From Filimonas effusa (GTDB lineage Bacteria; Bacteroidota; Bacteroidia; Chitinophagales; Chitinophagaceae), in assembly GCF_004118675.1 (NCBI RefSeq), contig NZ_SDHZ01000002.1, forward strand, positions 124,001 through 188,000: a DNA stretch of 64,000 nt. Direction: 5' to 3'. A model generated the notes under the pieces. That model was not told where the DNA came from and did not search any database. It saw nothing but the letters and a program-made list of their open reading frames with translations. The stretch's first letter is position 1. Each line of letters opens with the position of its first letter. This document shows positions 16,695-25,612 of the stretch, one piece after another. The position numbers and the translations under genes were made by a program.

Positions 16695-17614
16695 TTCAAT
16701 TCCTCCTTATACTTACTCATATTAGCAACGTCGAGCTTTGATAAAAGGTCGCCGGCACGAACGCGGTCCTGTGGTGGCGCCTTTTTGAAAATACCGATAA
16801 ATTCGGATGCTTTACTTTGCATAAAGAACTGGACGATCATTGTATTAGGGTTGTCCTGGTTCATAGATTGTAATTTGGTTAATCCATCCAGCACACTTTT
16901 CCTGGCTTCATTTTCTTTATCGAAAAGCATATCGAGGCCGGAGCGGTAGTACCCGTAAATAACATCATGTACAATATTATAACGGGTATTGTTAAGGTTT
17001 TCGGCCAGCCAATACCTGTTACGCAAACCGTCGAACGAGCGCCATCCACTGATGTTACGTGCTTCGGGCGCATTATTGACAATGTTCTGAGCTTTCTGAA
17101 AATAAGGAGCACCGGCTTTTAATGCAAATGAGTCGTAATCGAAGCCCAGGATCATATATACGTAATAAGCAAGCGTAGCCGTTAAATTGGCCGCAAGTGC
17201 GTCTGAGCCCTGGACCCTGTTTTCGTTGAACTCTACGGGCTGGTATTCGACATACTTAAATACAAATTCACCGTCCTGGAAATTGATGAGTGCTGACTGG
17301 AAGGAACTGTTATATACGGGACGCGCCGCCTGCACTGTAAGATTTGCCTTAAATACATTCTGTTCCACCATATCGGTTATGGTGACCAGGAAATTACATA
17401 CGATCTTCTCATCGGGTTTGAAGACATCGTTTGTCCATTTACGGTTATTGAGCAGGTTGGTTAGCTGCGTTTGTAATGTATTGAAGATCTTTTTATCGAT
17501 GGTATTATATACCCGCTGCGACTGTACGGTTACTTTGGCCTGCAGTTCCTGTGCCTGCGAAGCAAGTCCTGTACATAGGATCGCCAGTAGCAAATAAAGT
17601 TTACGCCTCGCCAT
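16691..17614 (-). CDS. porD: DUF4835 family protein (T9SS protein PorD type)
   Basis: The 307-residue protein has a signal peptide (MARRKLYLLLAILCTGLASQAQ). It begins with a beta-rich domain (ELQAKVTVQSQRVYNTIDKKIFNTLQTQ) and then carries the diagnostic central segment YYVYMILGFDYDSFALKAGAPYFQKAQNIV. This is the conserved DUF4835 family, which follows coaBC in many Bacteroidota and which annotation sources link to type IX secretion as PorD. The link is from memory of the family, not shown here. It overlaps the coaBC 3' end by 14 bp, so translational coupling is likely. Confidence 0.82.
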   Translation of the reverse strand: MARRKLYLLLAILCTGLASQAQELQAKVTVQSQRVYNTIDKKIFNTLQTQLTNLLNNRKWTNDVFKPDEKIVCNFLVTITDMVEQNVFKANLTVQAARPVYNSSFQSALINFQDGEFVFKYVEYQPVEFNENRVQGSDALAANLTATLAYYVYMILGFDYDSFALKAGAPYFQKAQNIVNNAPEARNISGWRSFDGLRNRYWLAENLNNTRYNIVHDVIYGYYRSGLDMLFDKENEARKSVLDGLTKLQSMNQDNPNTMIVQFFMQSKASEFIGIFKKAPPQDRVRAGDLLSKLDVANMSKYKEELK

Positions 17615-18803
17615 AGAGTTTTTGAATAATGGTATTCACAATATCGATCGCGATCTCTTCTTTCTGTTTTACGTCCGATTCAAACACCACTCCCTGTTTA
17701 TCTAAAATAGTCACCTGGTTGGTATCAATACCAAAGCCGGCATTTTTATTCCTTAATGAATTTAAAATAATCAGGTCTGCGTTTTTTGCAACGAGCTTCT
17801 GATTTGCAAATTCCATTTCGTTTTCCGTTTCCAGAGCAAAGCCCACCAGTAACTGCCCGGGTTGTTTTAAGCTACCCAGCGACTTAAGCACATCATCAGT
17901 TTTTACCAGTTGCAGGCTTAGTTCACCTGCGGTTTTTTTTATTTTTTCTGTTGCCACTTCAGCAGGCCTGTAGTCTGCTACGGCCGCCGATAATACGGCT
18001 ATATTAGTATTACTGAAGTCTTTAACGCAGGCTTCATACATTTCCTTCGCGGTAGTCACGTGCGTTACTTTTATATGGGCACAGTTAACTGACTGCGAGG
18101 TAGGTCCGGTTACCAGGTGTACTGCTGCTCCCTGCTGATAGAGGGCTCTAGCGAGGGCAAATCCCATTTTGCCTGAAGAATGATTTCCAATGAATCTCAC
18201 GGGGTCAATGGGTTCATAGGTAGGCCCTGCGGTAACCAGTACGTTCTGACCTTCCAGCGTTTTCTCCCTGAACACGTTGTAAGTGAGATACTGCATAATA
18301 TCTTCGGGCTCGGCCATTCTACCTTCGCCGTACAGGCCACTTGCGAGTTCGCCATTGGCGACGGGGATCACTTTGTTGCCATACCCGATAATTCTTTCGA
18401 GGTTGTTACGGGTAGCGGGGTGATGCCACATATCTTCATCCATAGCCGGCGCTACTACAACCGGGCAGGTTGCTGAAAGATATACTGCCAGCAGCAGGTT
18501 ATCGCATTGCCCGTTTGCCATTTTTGCCAGTGTATTACAGCTAAGCGGCGCTATCAACATTACATCGGCCCAGCGGCCCAGCATTACATGGTTGGCCCAG
18601 GTTTGTTCATCGGACAGGTCCATTAATACCGTTGATTTCGATAAAGTAGAGAGCACCAGCGGCGATACAAAATCAGCGGCGGCGGCAGTCATTACAATAC
18701 GAACTTCTGCGCCGCTTTTCACCAGCGATCTTACCAGCAATATTGCTTTATAAGCAGCAATGCTGCCTGTAATTCCTATCAATATTTTCTTCCCTGCCAA
18801 CAT
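17601..18803 (-). CDS. coaBC: bifunctional phosphopantothenoylcysteine decarboxylase / phosphopantothenate-cysteine ligase
   Basis: From the ATG at 18803 the protein has 400 residues, the usual length; the frame also opens at a TTG at 18824. The CoaC half (about 1-180) has the flavodoxin-like start GKKILIGITGSIAAYKA, the PAMDEDMWHHPA motif and the redox-active Cys region (SATCPVVVAPAMD). The CoaB half starts at NVLVTAGPTYEPIDPVRFIGNHSSGKMG and includes a KIKK(T) segment and an ATP/CTP-binding region. It converts 4'-phosphopantothenate to 4'-phosphopantetheine in CoA synthesis. A terminator separates it from rpoZ, so it probably starts its own unit. Confidence 0.96.
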   Translation of the reverse strand: MLAGKKILIGITGSIAAYKAILLVRSLVKSGAEVRIVMTAAAADFVSPLVLSTLSKSTVLMDLSDEQTWANHVMLGRWADVMLIAPLSCNTLAKMANGQCDNLLLAVYLSATCPVVVAPAMDEDMWHHPATRNNLERIIGYGNKVIPVANGELASGLYGEGRMAEPEDIMQYLTYNVFREKTLEGQNVLVTAGPTYEPIDPVRFIGNHSSGKMGFALARALYQQGAAVHLVTGPTSQSVNCAHIKVTHVTTAKEMYEACVKDFSNTNIAVLSAAVADYRPAEVATEKIKKTAGELSLQLVKTDDVLKSLGSLKQPGQLLVGFALETENEMEFANQKLVAKNADLIILNSLRNKNAGFGIDTNQVTILDKQGVVFESDVKQKEEIAIDIVNTIIQKLYGEA

Positions 18804-18832
18804 GTTTGTGTCAATACTTTTCAAAATAACAA

Positions 18833-18859
18833 AAAACGACAGTTGCTAACTGTCGTTTT
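18833..18859 (-). terminator. intrinsic terminator between rpoZ and coaBC
   Basis: A perfect 12-bp stem (18833-18844 with 18848-18859) has a 3-base loop. On the minus strand it is followed by a T6 run, so it should end the bamD-rpoZ transcript 30 bp after the rpoZ stop. Confidence 0.8.
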
Positions 18860-18890
18860 CATGAATTTATTTTCCCTGGCGGTGCTGCTC

Positions 18891-19232
18891 TTATCTGAAC
18901 AGATCGTCGTCGTTTTTGCGGTAATAGACCTTTTCCTCCATAAATTCCTGGGTAGCAAGGATAGCCGGGTTTGGCATTTTTTCATATGCCCTTGAGATTT
19001 CGATCTGCTCCTTGTTTTCATGAATTTCTTCGAGGCTGTCGGTATGGCTGGCAAACTCTTCCAGCTTATTATGCAGCTCTTCACGCAGGGCAATATTGAT
19101 CTGGTTCGCTCTTTTGGCTATGATAGCGATAGATTCATATAAATTGCCGGTTTTTGCCTTGATATCGACAAGACTTTTCGTTTCAACCACATTGGTTGTA
19201 TTAGCGCTGAGTTGCCGTCTTAGCTTGCTCAT
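18891..19232 (-). CDS. rpoZ: DNA-directed RNA polymerase omega subunit
   Basis: The 113-residue protein matches the Bacteroidota omega subunit: KTGNLYESIAIIAKRANQIN (about 27-46) corresponds to the conserved RPB6/omega core that clamps the beta' subunit. The C-terminal half is acidic and lineage-specific, ending YYRKNDDDLF. It starts 32 bp inside the end of bamD in another frame, so the pair is tightly coupled. Omega helps RNA polymerase assemble. A terminator follows. Confidence 0.88.
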   Translation of the reverse strand: MSKLRRQLSANTTNVVETKSLVDIKAKTGNLYESIAIIAKRANQINIALREELHNKLEEFASHTDSLEEIHENKEQIEISRAYEKMPNPAILATQEFMEEKVYYRKNDDDLFR

Positions 19233-20037
19233 CTTTTAAATCTTTTATGTATTTAATTGTATGTTCGGAAGGAGCTTTCAAGCTATTCACTTCCTTAAAA
19301 TATTTACTATGCGGAAAACGTTCGTTAAAATCTGTGATCTCTGCAAGCACCTTTTCAAAACGTTCTTCCTGCTTGTCAATAATACTTAGTTCGGCGTATT
19401 TGTAATACGATTTGATGGACAGACTCTTATAGAAGTCGGTCTTTTCAGAATCCGGATAATCGTCTATCAGTATTTCAAAAACAATAGACGCTGCTTTATA
19501 ATAACCGAGGTTATAATAAAGTTCGGCGCTTTTGAAATCTTTTTCTTCCAGTTTGGCGCGGCAGAGGTCGATAAGGGCGGCTGCATCTTTCGCTTTAGCA
19601 GAACCGGGGTGCATATTGATAAATGCCTGCATCAGGCCCATTGTTTTGCTGGTAGGGGTTTGATCCAGTTCTACTTTTGGCGATTGTTTAAAGAAGCTAT
19701 AAGCGCGCATGTATTCGCATTCCTCCGCTCTTGGGCTACCGGGGAAATTGTCGACATATGATTTAAAGAGGTTTTCGGCATTCAGGTAGTCCTTCATGTA
19801 GTAGTAGGCGAATGCGTTTTTATAGTGCATGTCTTCGAACCGCGGCGTGCCCTTTACGTAAGGGAACAGCTCGTCGAAAAGCTGCGTAGCATAGCTATAA
19901 CGCTTCTGGGCGTAATAATTCTCTGCCATCTTGTACTTGTATTCGTTATCCTTGCTTTTCAGCACACGGCTGAACTTGGAAGCACAGGAAGTTAATACCG
20001 CGCAGATCAGAATAAAGAAGACAAGTTTTTTCATCAT
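19201..20037 (-). CDS. bamD: outer membrane protein assembly factor BamD
   Basis: The 278-residue lipoprotein has a lipobox at LTSCAS (Cys near residue 18) and then tetratricopeptide-like helices, including YYAQKRYSYATQLFDEL, YYMKDYLNAENLFKSYV and YYNLGYYKAASIVFEIL. This is the layout of BamD (YfiO), the periplasmic partner of BamA in outer-membrane protein insertion. An ATG at 20034 is also possible as start. A -7-like element lies just upstream. The last 32 bp overlap rpoZ, an arrangement common in Bacteroidota. Confidence 0.92.
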   Translation of the reverse strand: MMKKLVFFILICAVLTSCASKFSRVLKSKDNEYKYKMAENYYAQKRYSYATQLFDELFPYVKGTPRFEDMHYKNAFAYYYMKDYLNAENLFKSYVDNFPGSPRAEECEYMRAYSFFKQSPKVELDQTPTSKTMGLMQAFINMHPGSAKAKDAAALIDLCRAKLEEKDFKSAELYYNLGYYKAASIVFEILIDDYPDSEKTDFYKSLSIKSYYKYAELSIIDKQEERFEKVLAEITDFNERFPHSKYFKEVNSLKAPSEHTIKYIKDLKDEQAKTATQR

Positions 20038-20045
20038 AAAGTGGG

Positions 20046-20053
20046 CAAAATTA
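20046..20053 (-). promoter_or_regulatory. -7 element upstream of bamD
   Basis: On the minus strand TAATTTTG fits TAnnTTTG and ends 8 bp before the bamD ATG, so the leader would be very short. No TTG was found at the -33 spacing. Confidence 0.4.
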
Positions 20054-20647
20054 AGGTATTACCCGCAATATAGAAAGGCCTTCCTGTTTACAACCTTTCT
20101 AATTTCTGAAATAATAGTTAATTGTATTGTACAAAACACAGCATGACAGCCTTTAAAAGCACCCCGTTCGTACATTTCATACTACATATTAAGCTGTATG
20201 TCAACAACTTATTAGTACAATACCGGTTTTTAGTTTAAATAGAACCATCAGCAGGCCTGATTGGCTGCCGTATAGAATTATTATTCACTACACCCGGCAG
20301 GCTCCAGTTAAGAAAAGTTTGTAGCAAGCCATGCCTGCGGAGACCGCAATGCGGCGTAACATACTAATCTATTACGCACTTCCGTGCTTTTGTATTCCGC
20401 AGCCTTTGCCTGTAATCAGCTGTCAACTGAATATCGCCGAGGTTGAAATAGCGCATGGCAATGCTTACGGCTACTCTTCACCCAACTTATAGTACCCGCC
20501 TGGCGATGCAAGGCATCATCGGGGCCACGTGAGCGCAGCAAGGGGATAAGTTAGCGACAAGGTGCCAGGCGCCCTTTCTGCTGCAAACGGCAGCCTGGCC
20601 CGGTTCAAAGTACCGTGCTGTCATCGAGAGACTATACAGGCATAAAA

Positions 20648-20675
20648 AAACAGCCCTCCGTATGGAGGGCTGTTT
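20648..20675 (-). terminator. intrinsic terminator after the OmpA-family gene
   Basis: A perfect 12-bp stem (20648-20659 with 20664-20675) with loop GTAT is followed on the minus strand by a run of seven T. It lies 22 bp after the ompA-like stop codon. Confidence 0.88.
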
Positions 20676-20696
20676 AAAGGCTAAAAGTATTTAGAA

Positions 20697-22289
20697 CTAT
20701 TTAGTACGCTTTAAGTTTGGGTGTGGAGCTGGTACTGAGTTAGGACCATCTTCAGTTGTACCCTCGAAGTCTACAGTGTTAGCATCACCTTCCTGACCGT
20801 AAACGAACAGTAAGCGGCTTTCAGAGATACCTTGTTTTTCAACCAGGTACTTCTCAACTGCATTTACACGATCCCAGCTTAATTGCTGTGCACGTTTGTT
20901 AGCAGCACCGTAACCGATGATCTTAACTTTACAAGTTGGGTTTGCGTTCATTTTTTCTGCGATGCTAGCTAAGATAGCTTCACCATCTTTACCGATTCTT
21001 ACGGCGCCAGATTTGAAAGTTAAGCTAGGCAGATTAGTGATAGCGCAATCACCGCCTGGTTTCCAAGAAGCTAATTTATCGCGTAACTCTTTGCAGCACT
21101 CAGGCTCAGGGCAGTTACCTACACCATCAGCGTTAACAGGGAAGCATTTTTGAGGAGTCAGCAATTCTTTGTCTTTGTAGTCAGGAACACCGTCACCATC
21201 TGTATCGAGTGCACGACCGCGAGAGTCAACAGGTGCTCCGGCAGGAGTGTTAGGCTCGAGGTCGAATTGATCAGTGATACCATCACCATCGGCATCAGGT
21301 AATACCGGAGGAGGCAACTTCATGTGTTTAGGGCTGTTGAGCTCGTTGTAGATGAAGTTGTTGGGGTTGATCCACCAAAGGGGAGCCACTCTCTTAGAAG
21401 AGTTACCCAGGGCCAGACCACCACGGATAGAAGTGTAGCTGATGAAGTCGTTAGACTTACCTGCGTTCACACCGTCCAGGTCATCAGAGAAAGGCACAGT
21501 AAACCTTTGTTCGATACCCAGAGACAGTCTGTTGCTAAGTTTCCAAGCGATACCGCCACCGAAGCTTGCAGCATGACGTAACAGGTAGTTATCGTCGATA
21601 CGGCCAACTGGTTCACGGTTTCCGTTAGGAACAGGAGCGTTAACATTATAGTCGTTCATCCTGTTTTTCAGGGCGTCTTTAATGTCTTTTCTTTTACCGC
21701 TGAAGTTAATGCCGTTCAGGTTTGCACCTCTCAGGCTGTTATCAACGTCAACATCAGCTGCAACCAGGCTATAACCTGCAAACACGTAGATATTTGCTTT
21801 AGGATTGCCTCTGTAGTTGCTGATAGTATTTAAAGAAGCGATCAGGTCTAAGTTACCCTGGTGAACCGCTGTCTTGTAGTTAGCAACATAAGGACCAGCG
21901 CCCCAAACAGCAGCTTCTGCACCGTTAGTGGCAACTCTTGTACGATAGTCCAGACCATAGTTGAAAGAACCGGTGTAATCAGCTCTTACAGAGAACACGT
22001 GGCCTAAAGACTTTCTCAGTGAGAGACCACCGCCAAAACCTGGACGACCATCGATATCACTGATAATAGTGGAGTATCCACCGTGGAATCCTAATTCCCA
22101 CATATCACGAGGACGGGCAGGGTAAGGATACTGGTTGTTTTGGAACTCATTGTACTGAGGCAGGCGCTTTGTAGCAACCTTCGAAGAATCTTTCCACCAA
22201 TCCGCGGTGGCGTCATTTTTTTGTGCAAACGTCGCAGATCCTGCCAGGCCTAAAAGACCCAGGATCATTGTGTACTTTTTGCTTGCCAT
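20697..22289 (-). CDS. OmpA family outer-membrane protein with thrombospondin type 3 repeats
   Basis: The 530-residue protein has a signal peptide (about 1-22) and then a beta-barrel-like N-terminal domain (about 60-310). Two calcium-binding thrombospondin type 3-like repeats follow (DADGDGITDQFD and DTDGDGVPDYKD, about 337-375). A short Cys-rich segment leads to a C-terminal OmpA domain (about 420-515), which binds peptidoglycan (AQQLSWDRVNAVEKYLV). It should link the outer membrane to the cell wall. It has its own strong promoter and terminator, which suggests high expression of a single-gene unit. Codon choice is very regular, also fitting high expression. Confidence 0.92.
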   Translation of the reverse strand: MASKKYTMILGLLGLAGSATFAQKNDATADWWKDSSKVATKRLPQYNEFQNNQYPYPARPRDMWELGFHGGYSTIISDIDGRPGFGGGLSLRKSLGHVFSVRADYTGSFNYGLDYRTRVATNGAEAAVWGAGPYVANYKTAVHQGNLDLIASLNTISNYRGNPKANIYVFAGYSLVAADVDVDNSLRGANLNGINFSGKRKDIKDALKNRMNDYNVNAPVPNGNREPVGRIDDNYLLRHAASFGGGIAWKLSNRLSLGIEQRFTVPFSDDLDGVNAGKSNDFISYTSIRGGLALGNSSKRVAPLWWINPNNFIYNELNSPKHMKLPPPVLPDADGDGITDQFDLEPNTPAGAPVDSRGRALDTDGDGVPDYKDKELLTPQKCFPVNADGVGNCPEPECCKELRDKLASWKPGGDCAITNLPSLTFKSGAVRIGKDGEAILASIAEKMNANPTCKVKIIGYGAANKRAQQLSWDRVNAVEKYLVEKQGISESRLLFVYGQEGDANTVDFEGTTEDGPNSVPAPHPNLKRTK

Positions 22290-22349
22290 AGGTATAATTT
22301 AATTTTTTTGTTAATATTTTCTACCCAATAATACTACAACTTGGCACGG

Positions 22350-22379
22350 CAAAGTTAATCATCGGGAGTAAAATACCAA
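22350..22379 (-). promoter_or_regulatory. Bacteroidota sigma-A promoter of the OmpA-family gene
   Basis: On the minus strand a -33 TTG (22379-22377), a 19-bp spacer and a perfect -7 TAACTTTG (22357-22350) lie 60 bp upstream of the ATG. Both boxes and the spacing fit the known consensus for this phylum. Confidence 0.72.
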
Positions 22380-22493
22380 ATTTTTAGAACTTATTTTGCC
22401 GTGATCTACAAAATGAAGACAGCAATTGCAGTGCCAATGTTGCTTTTAACATTTAATTTTTATTGTGGCTATATTGCAGCCCAAGTTTAAGCA

Positions 22494-23456
22494 ATGGAAG
22501 CAGCACGCAGGGTAATATCATCGGAACTGGAACTATTTGAGTCCCACTTCAGGGAGGCAGTGAAAAGCCGTGTCTCTTTATTAGACAGAATAATGCAATA
22601 CATTGTAAAGCGAAAGGGTAAACAATTGCGTCCCATGTTCGTTTTACTTAGTGCCAGGCTGGGTGGGCCGGTCAATGAATCGACCTACCGGGCGGCTTCG
22701 CTTGTAGAGCTTTTACATACGGCCACGCTTGTTCATGACGATGTGGTGGACGATTCCCTTGAACGGCGGGGCTTCTTTTCCATCAACGCCTTGTGGAAAA
22801 ACAAGATTGCCGTACTTGTAGGCGATTATCTTTTGTCGAAGGGGTTACTTCTTTCGCTTGACAACGGTGATTTTGGCGTATTGCAGGTGCTGTCGCGCGC
22901 CGTTAAAATGATGAGTGAGGGGGAATTACTGCAAATGGAAAAATCGCGTAATCTCAATCTCAGCGAAGCCACTTATTATGAAATCATCAAGGGAAAAACA
23001 GCCTCTCTTCTCGCCTCAGCGTGTGCTGCTGGAGCCAGCACTACTTTCACGGACCCGGCTGCTGTAGAAAAAATGCAGCTATTTGGTGAAAAAACAGGAA
23101 TGGCCTTCCAGATAAAAGACGACCTTTTTGATTATGGCAGCAGCAATATCGGCAAACCTACAGGTAACGATATAAAGGAAAAAAAGCTGACGCTGCCACT
23201 GATCTATACACTCAACAACTGCGATGCTGCACTTCGCAAAAAGCTGATCTATATCATAAAAAATGAAAATAAGAAAAAGGAGAAGGTTCAGTTCGTGATA
23301 GATGCGGTGACCGATGCAGGGGGTATCCGGTATGCAACCGAAAAGATGTTCCGTTTTCGAGACGAAGCATTGCAATTGCTGCATGAATTTGAAGATTCAG
23401 AAGTACGAAACGCGCTCGAAGAACTGGTTCGCTACACTACGGACAGGGAATTTTAA
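22494..23456 (+). CDS. ispB: polyprenyl diphosphate synthase (trans type)
   Basis: The 320-residue protein is a trans-isoprenyl diphosphate synthase. The first aspartate-rich motif lies in LVHDDVVDDSLERRG (about 80-94) and the second in FQIKDDLFDYG (about 205-215), followed by GNDIKEKKLTLPLIY. The length and the residues before the first motif (LLHTATLVHDD) fit long-chain enzymes (octaprenyl/solanesyl) that make the menaquinone side chain; the product length is inferred. recJ follows 20 bp downstream on the same strand. Confidence 0.9.
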   Translation: MEAARRVISSELELFESHFREAVKSRVSLLDRIMQYIVKRKGKQLRPMFVLLSARLGGPVNESTYRAASLVELLHTATLVHDDVVDDSLERRGFFSINALWKNKIAVLVGDYLLSKGLLLSLDNGDFGVLQVLSRAVKMMSEGELLQMEKSRNLNLSEATYYEIIKGKTASLLASACAAGASTTFTDPAAVEKMQLFGEKTGMAFQIKDDLFDYGSSNIGKPTGNDIKEKKLTLPLIYTLNNCDAALRKKLIYIIKNENKKKEKVQFVIDAVTDAGGIRYATEKMFRFRDEALQLLHEFEDSEVRNALEELVRYTTDREF

Positions 23457-23476
23457 CCAACCTCAACTGCATTTTT

Positions 23477-25177
23477 TTGATACAGAAACGCTGGAACATA
23501 TTAAAGGCGGATCAGCCTAAGGCTCAGGCATTGCAGCAGGCGCTGCAGATCAACGAAACACTTTGCGAGATTCTCGTACAAAGGGATATCAGCACTTATG
23601 AACAGGCTTTCCGGTTCTTCCGGCCCAGTCTTAGTCATCTTCATGATCCCTGGCTGATGAAGGACATGGAGAAAGCTGTAGCGCGTATTTTGAGAGCGAT
23701 CGGGAAACAGGAAAGGATCCTTGTTTTCGGCGACTACGATGTTGACGGAACTACTTCTGTGGCATGTATGTACCGCTTTTTGTTTAAACTTCATAAGGCT
23801 GTTGAATTTTATATTCCGCACCGGTATAAAGAAGGCTATGGTGTATCGCGGGAAGGTATTCAGTTTGCAAAATCAACGGGCTGCAGCCTGGTTATATCGC
23901 TCGATTGCGGCATAAAATCCGTTGAGCTCATTCGCGAGGCTGCTGATATGGGCATTGACTTTATCGTTTGCGATCACCACCTGCCCGATCCTGAGCTGCC
24001 GGCTGCCGTGGCCATTCTCAATCCCAAACAACCCGACTGCGAATATCCCTATAAAGAGCTTTGTGGCTGCGGTGTAGGCTTTAAGCTTATTCAGGCGCTG
24101 TCGCAAAAGCTAAACCTGCCGGAAGAGGCTTATATGGGCTACCTGGACCTGGTGGCAACCGCCATCGCTGCCGATATTGTTCCCCTTACAGGCGAAAACA
24201 GGACCCTGGCTTATTTTGGCCTGCAACAGATCAACAGCCATCCATCTGCGGGCATCAAAGTACTAGTAGCGCAAGGTAAACTTACCAGTCCTGTTCTGCT
24301 TAGCAACCTGGTATTTGTGGTAGCACCGCGTATCAATGCAGCCGGCCGTATGGATGATGCCCGCAAGGCAGTACAACTATTCATAGAAGAAGACCCGGAA
24401 AAGGCGCAGCACTACGCCGAAGAACTGCAAAACAATAATACCGATCGCAAGGAAGCGGATTTCTCCATCACTGCCGAAGCGTTAGCCCTTATACAGGGCG
24501 ACCCGGTAATGCTGCAACGAAAAACAACAGTTTTGTTCCAGGAGCATTGGCATAAAGGAGTGGTAGGGATAGTAGCTTCACGTTTAATAGAAAATTATTA
24601 CCGTCCTACTATCATTCTCACCAAAAGCGGCGAGGTGATTGCGGGAAGTGCACGCAGCGTTAATGGTTTCAATCTTTATGAAGCCATCCATGCGTGCCGC
24701 GAGCACCTGCTTGGGTATGGAGGTCACTTTGCAGCAGCAGGCATGACCCTGCTGCCAGACCAGGTAGCTGCGTTCAGCAGCAAGTTTGAGGAAGTAGTAG
24801 CTGCCACCATTGCACCGGAATCTCTTGTACCGGAAATTATAATAGACGCAGTTGTGAGCTTCGCCGATCTTAAACTTTCTTTTTATAATATTCTCTGCCA
24901 GATGGAACCTTTCGGGCCGTGTAATACACGCCCGGTATTTCTTTCGAGAGGCGTGTTCAATACAGGTAATTCGAAGCTGGTAAAAGAGCAGCATATACGG
25001 TTTGTAGTAAAACAAAATCATATCACCATTACCGGAATCGGCTTTAATATGGCCAGCCGTTTTCACCTGCTGGAGCAAAATCACCCTATCGATATTGTTT
25101 ATACACTTGACCTCAATGAATGGAATGGTGAAAAATATCTGCAATTAAAAGTTATTGACTTCAGATTGTCTGAGTAA
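23477..25177 (+). CDS. recJ: single-stranded-DNA-specific exonuclease RecJ
   Basis: The 566-residue protein has the DHH phosphoesterase core: VFGDYDVDGTTS (about 78-89), ISLDCGIKS, the name-giving VCDHHLPDPELP, and the DHHA1 part with GYGGHFAAAGMTL near the C-terminal third, followed by an OB-like end. It degrades single-stranded DNA 5' to 3' in recombination and mismatch repair. The start is a TTG at 23477. It is preferred because RecJ proteins begin with a short KRW-type N-terminus like the IQKRWNILK seen here, and no ATG fits. It runs from 20 bp after the polyprenyl synthase gene. Confidence 0.94.
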   Translation: MIQKRWNILKADQPKAQALQQALQINETLCEILVQRDISTYEQAFRFFRPSLSHLHDPWLMKDMEKAVARILRAIGKQERILVFGDYDVDGTTSVACMYRFLFKLHKAVEFYIPHRYKEGYGVSREGIQFAKSTGCSLVISLDCGIKSVELIREAADMGIDFIVCDHHLPDPELPAAVAILNPKQPDCEYPYKELCGCGVGFKLIQALSQKLNLPEEAYMGYLDLVATAIAADIVPLTGENRTLAYFGLQQINSHPSAGIKVLVAQGKLTSPVLLSNLVFVVAPRINAAGRMDDARKAVQLFIEEDPEKAQHYAEELQNNNTDRKEADFSITAEALALIQGDPVMLQRKTTVLFQEHWHKGVVGIVASRLIENYYRPTIILTKSGEVIAGSARSVNGFNLYEAIHACREHLLGYGGHFAAAGMTLLPDQVAAFSSKFEEVVAATIAPESLVPEIIIDAVVSFADLKLSFYNILCQMEPFGPCNTRPVFLSRGVFNTGNSKLVKEQHIRFVVKQNHITITGIGFNMASRFHLLEQNHPIDIVYTLDLNEWNGEKYLQLKVIDFRLSE

Positions 25178-25200
25178 TAAGAGAGCGCAATTCAAAAAAA

Positions 25201-25360
25201 GAGGATGGCTCCTAAATAAAAATAGTCGCCGATCGTCGCTTAAACAGGGACCTTCTCTGCCAGGGACCCGAATGAAAGGAGGAGGTTGGCTCCTAAATAA
25301 AAATAGCCTCTGAGAATCGCTTAAATGGGTACCCGACTCCATCAGGGATACGAATAAAAA
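25201..25360. repeat. 81-bp imperfect tandem repeat, two copies
   Basis: Copy 1 starts at 25201 and copy 2 at 25282. They share GGCTCCTAAATAAAAATAG, TCGCTTAAA and a tail CAGGGAYMCGAATRAAA, with more variable parts between. A third partial copy (GGCTCC then CGGGGCCCCGAATGAAAG) lies at 25708-25733. Copy 2 and the partial copy each run directly into a terminator hairpin. Confidence 0.75.
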
Positions 25361-25395
25361 GAGGGTATTCTACATAGAATACACCCTCCTCTTTT
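25361..25395 (+). terminator. terminator hairpin after recJ
   Basis: GTATTCTA (25365-25372) pairs with TAGAATAC (25375-25382), extended by GAGG/CCTC after a small bulge and followed by a T-rich stretch on the plus strand. It is the first good terminator after recJ. Confidence 0.65.
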
Positions 25396-25612
25396 ACATT
25401 ACAGCGCTCTACTTTGGAGCGCACAGGCATCAAAAAGCCCGTTATTCCATCTGAGCCGGCATGCCCGCCGATTTCACTGGTGTCATCGCTGCAATACTGA
25501 TCGCCTATGTGTTGTTTAGGCAGACATTAGATAACGGAAGAGATGAGCGATGCGTTGCTAATAATATTAGTGGCTTTTTTTTTACAAATGATCTTTTGCT
25601 AAAAAAACGATC

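Larger units (their letters stand above)
20038..20696. other. 659-bp intergenic block with interlocking complementary segments
   Basis: No convincing coding frame is present. The 20480-20600 part is richer in G+C and has several complementary arms: AACTTAT (20484-20490) with ATAAGTT (20546-20552); CGCCTGGC (20497-20504) with GCCAGGCG (20564-20571); a small GATGC/GCATC hairpin (20505-20517); and an alternative partner GCCTGGC at 20593-20599. The order of the first two pairs is that of a pseudoknot. It could be a structured RNA or a decayed gene. It does not match RNase P, SRP RNA or tmRNA motifs that I know. Confidence 0.4.

Noticed and set aside
20602-20610. GGTTCAAAG resembling a tRNA T-loop
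   Set aside because: No acceptor, D or anticodon stems can be formed around it.
25201-25360. Direct repeats considered as a CRISPR array
   Set aside because: There are only two imperfect 81-bp copies, with no regular repeat-spacer alternation and no cas genes.
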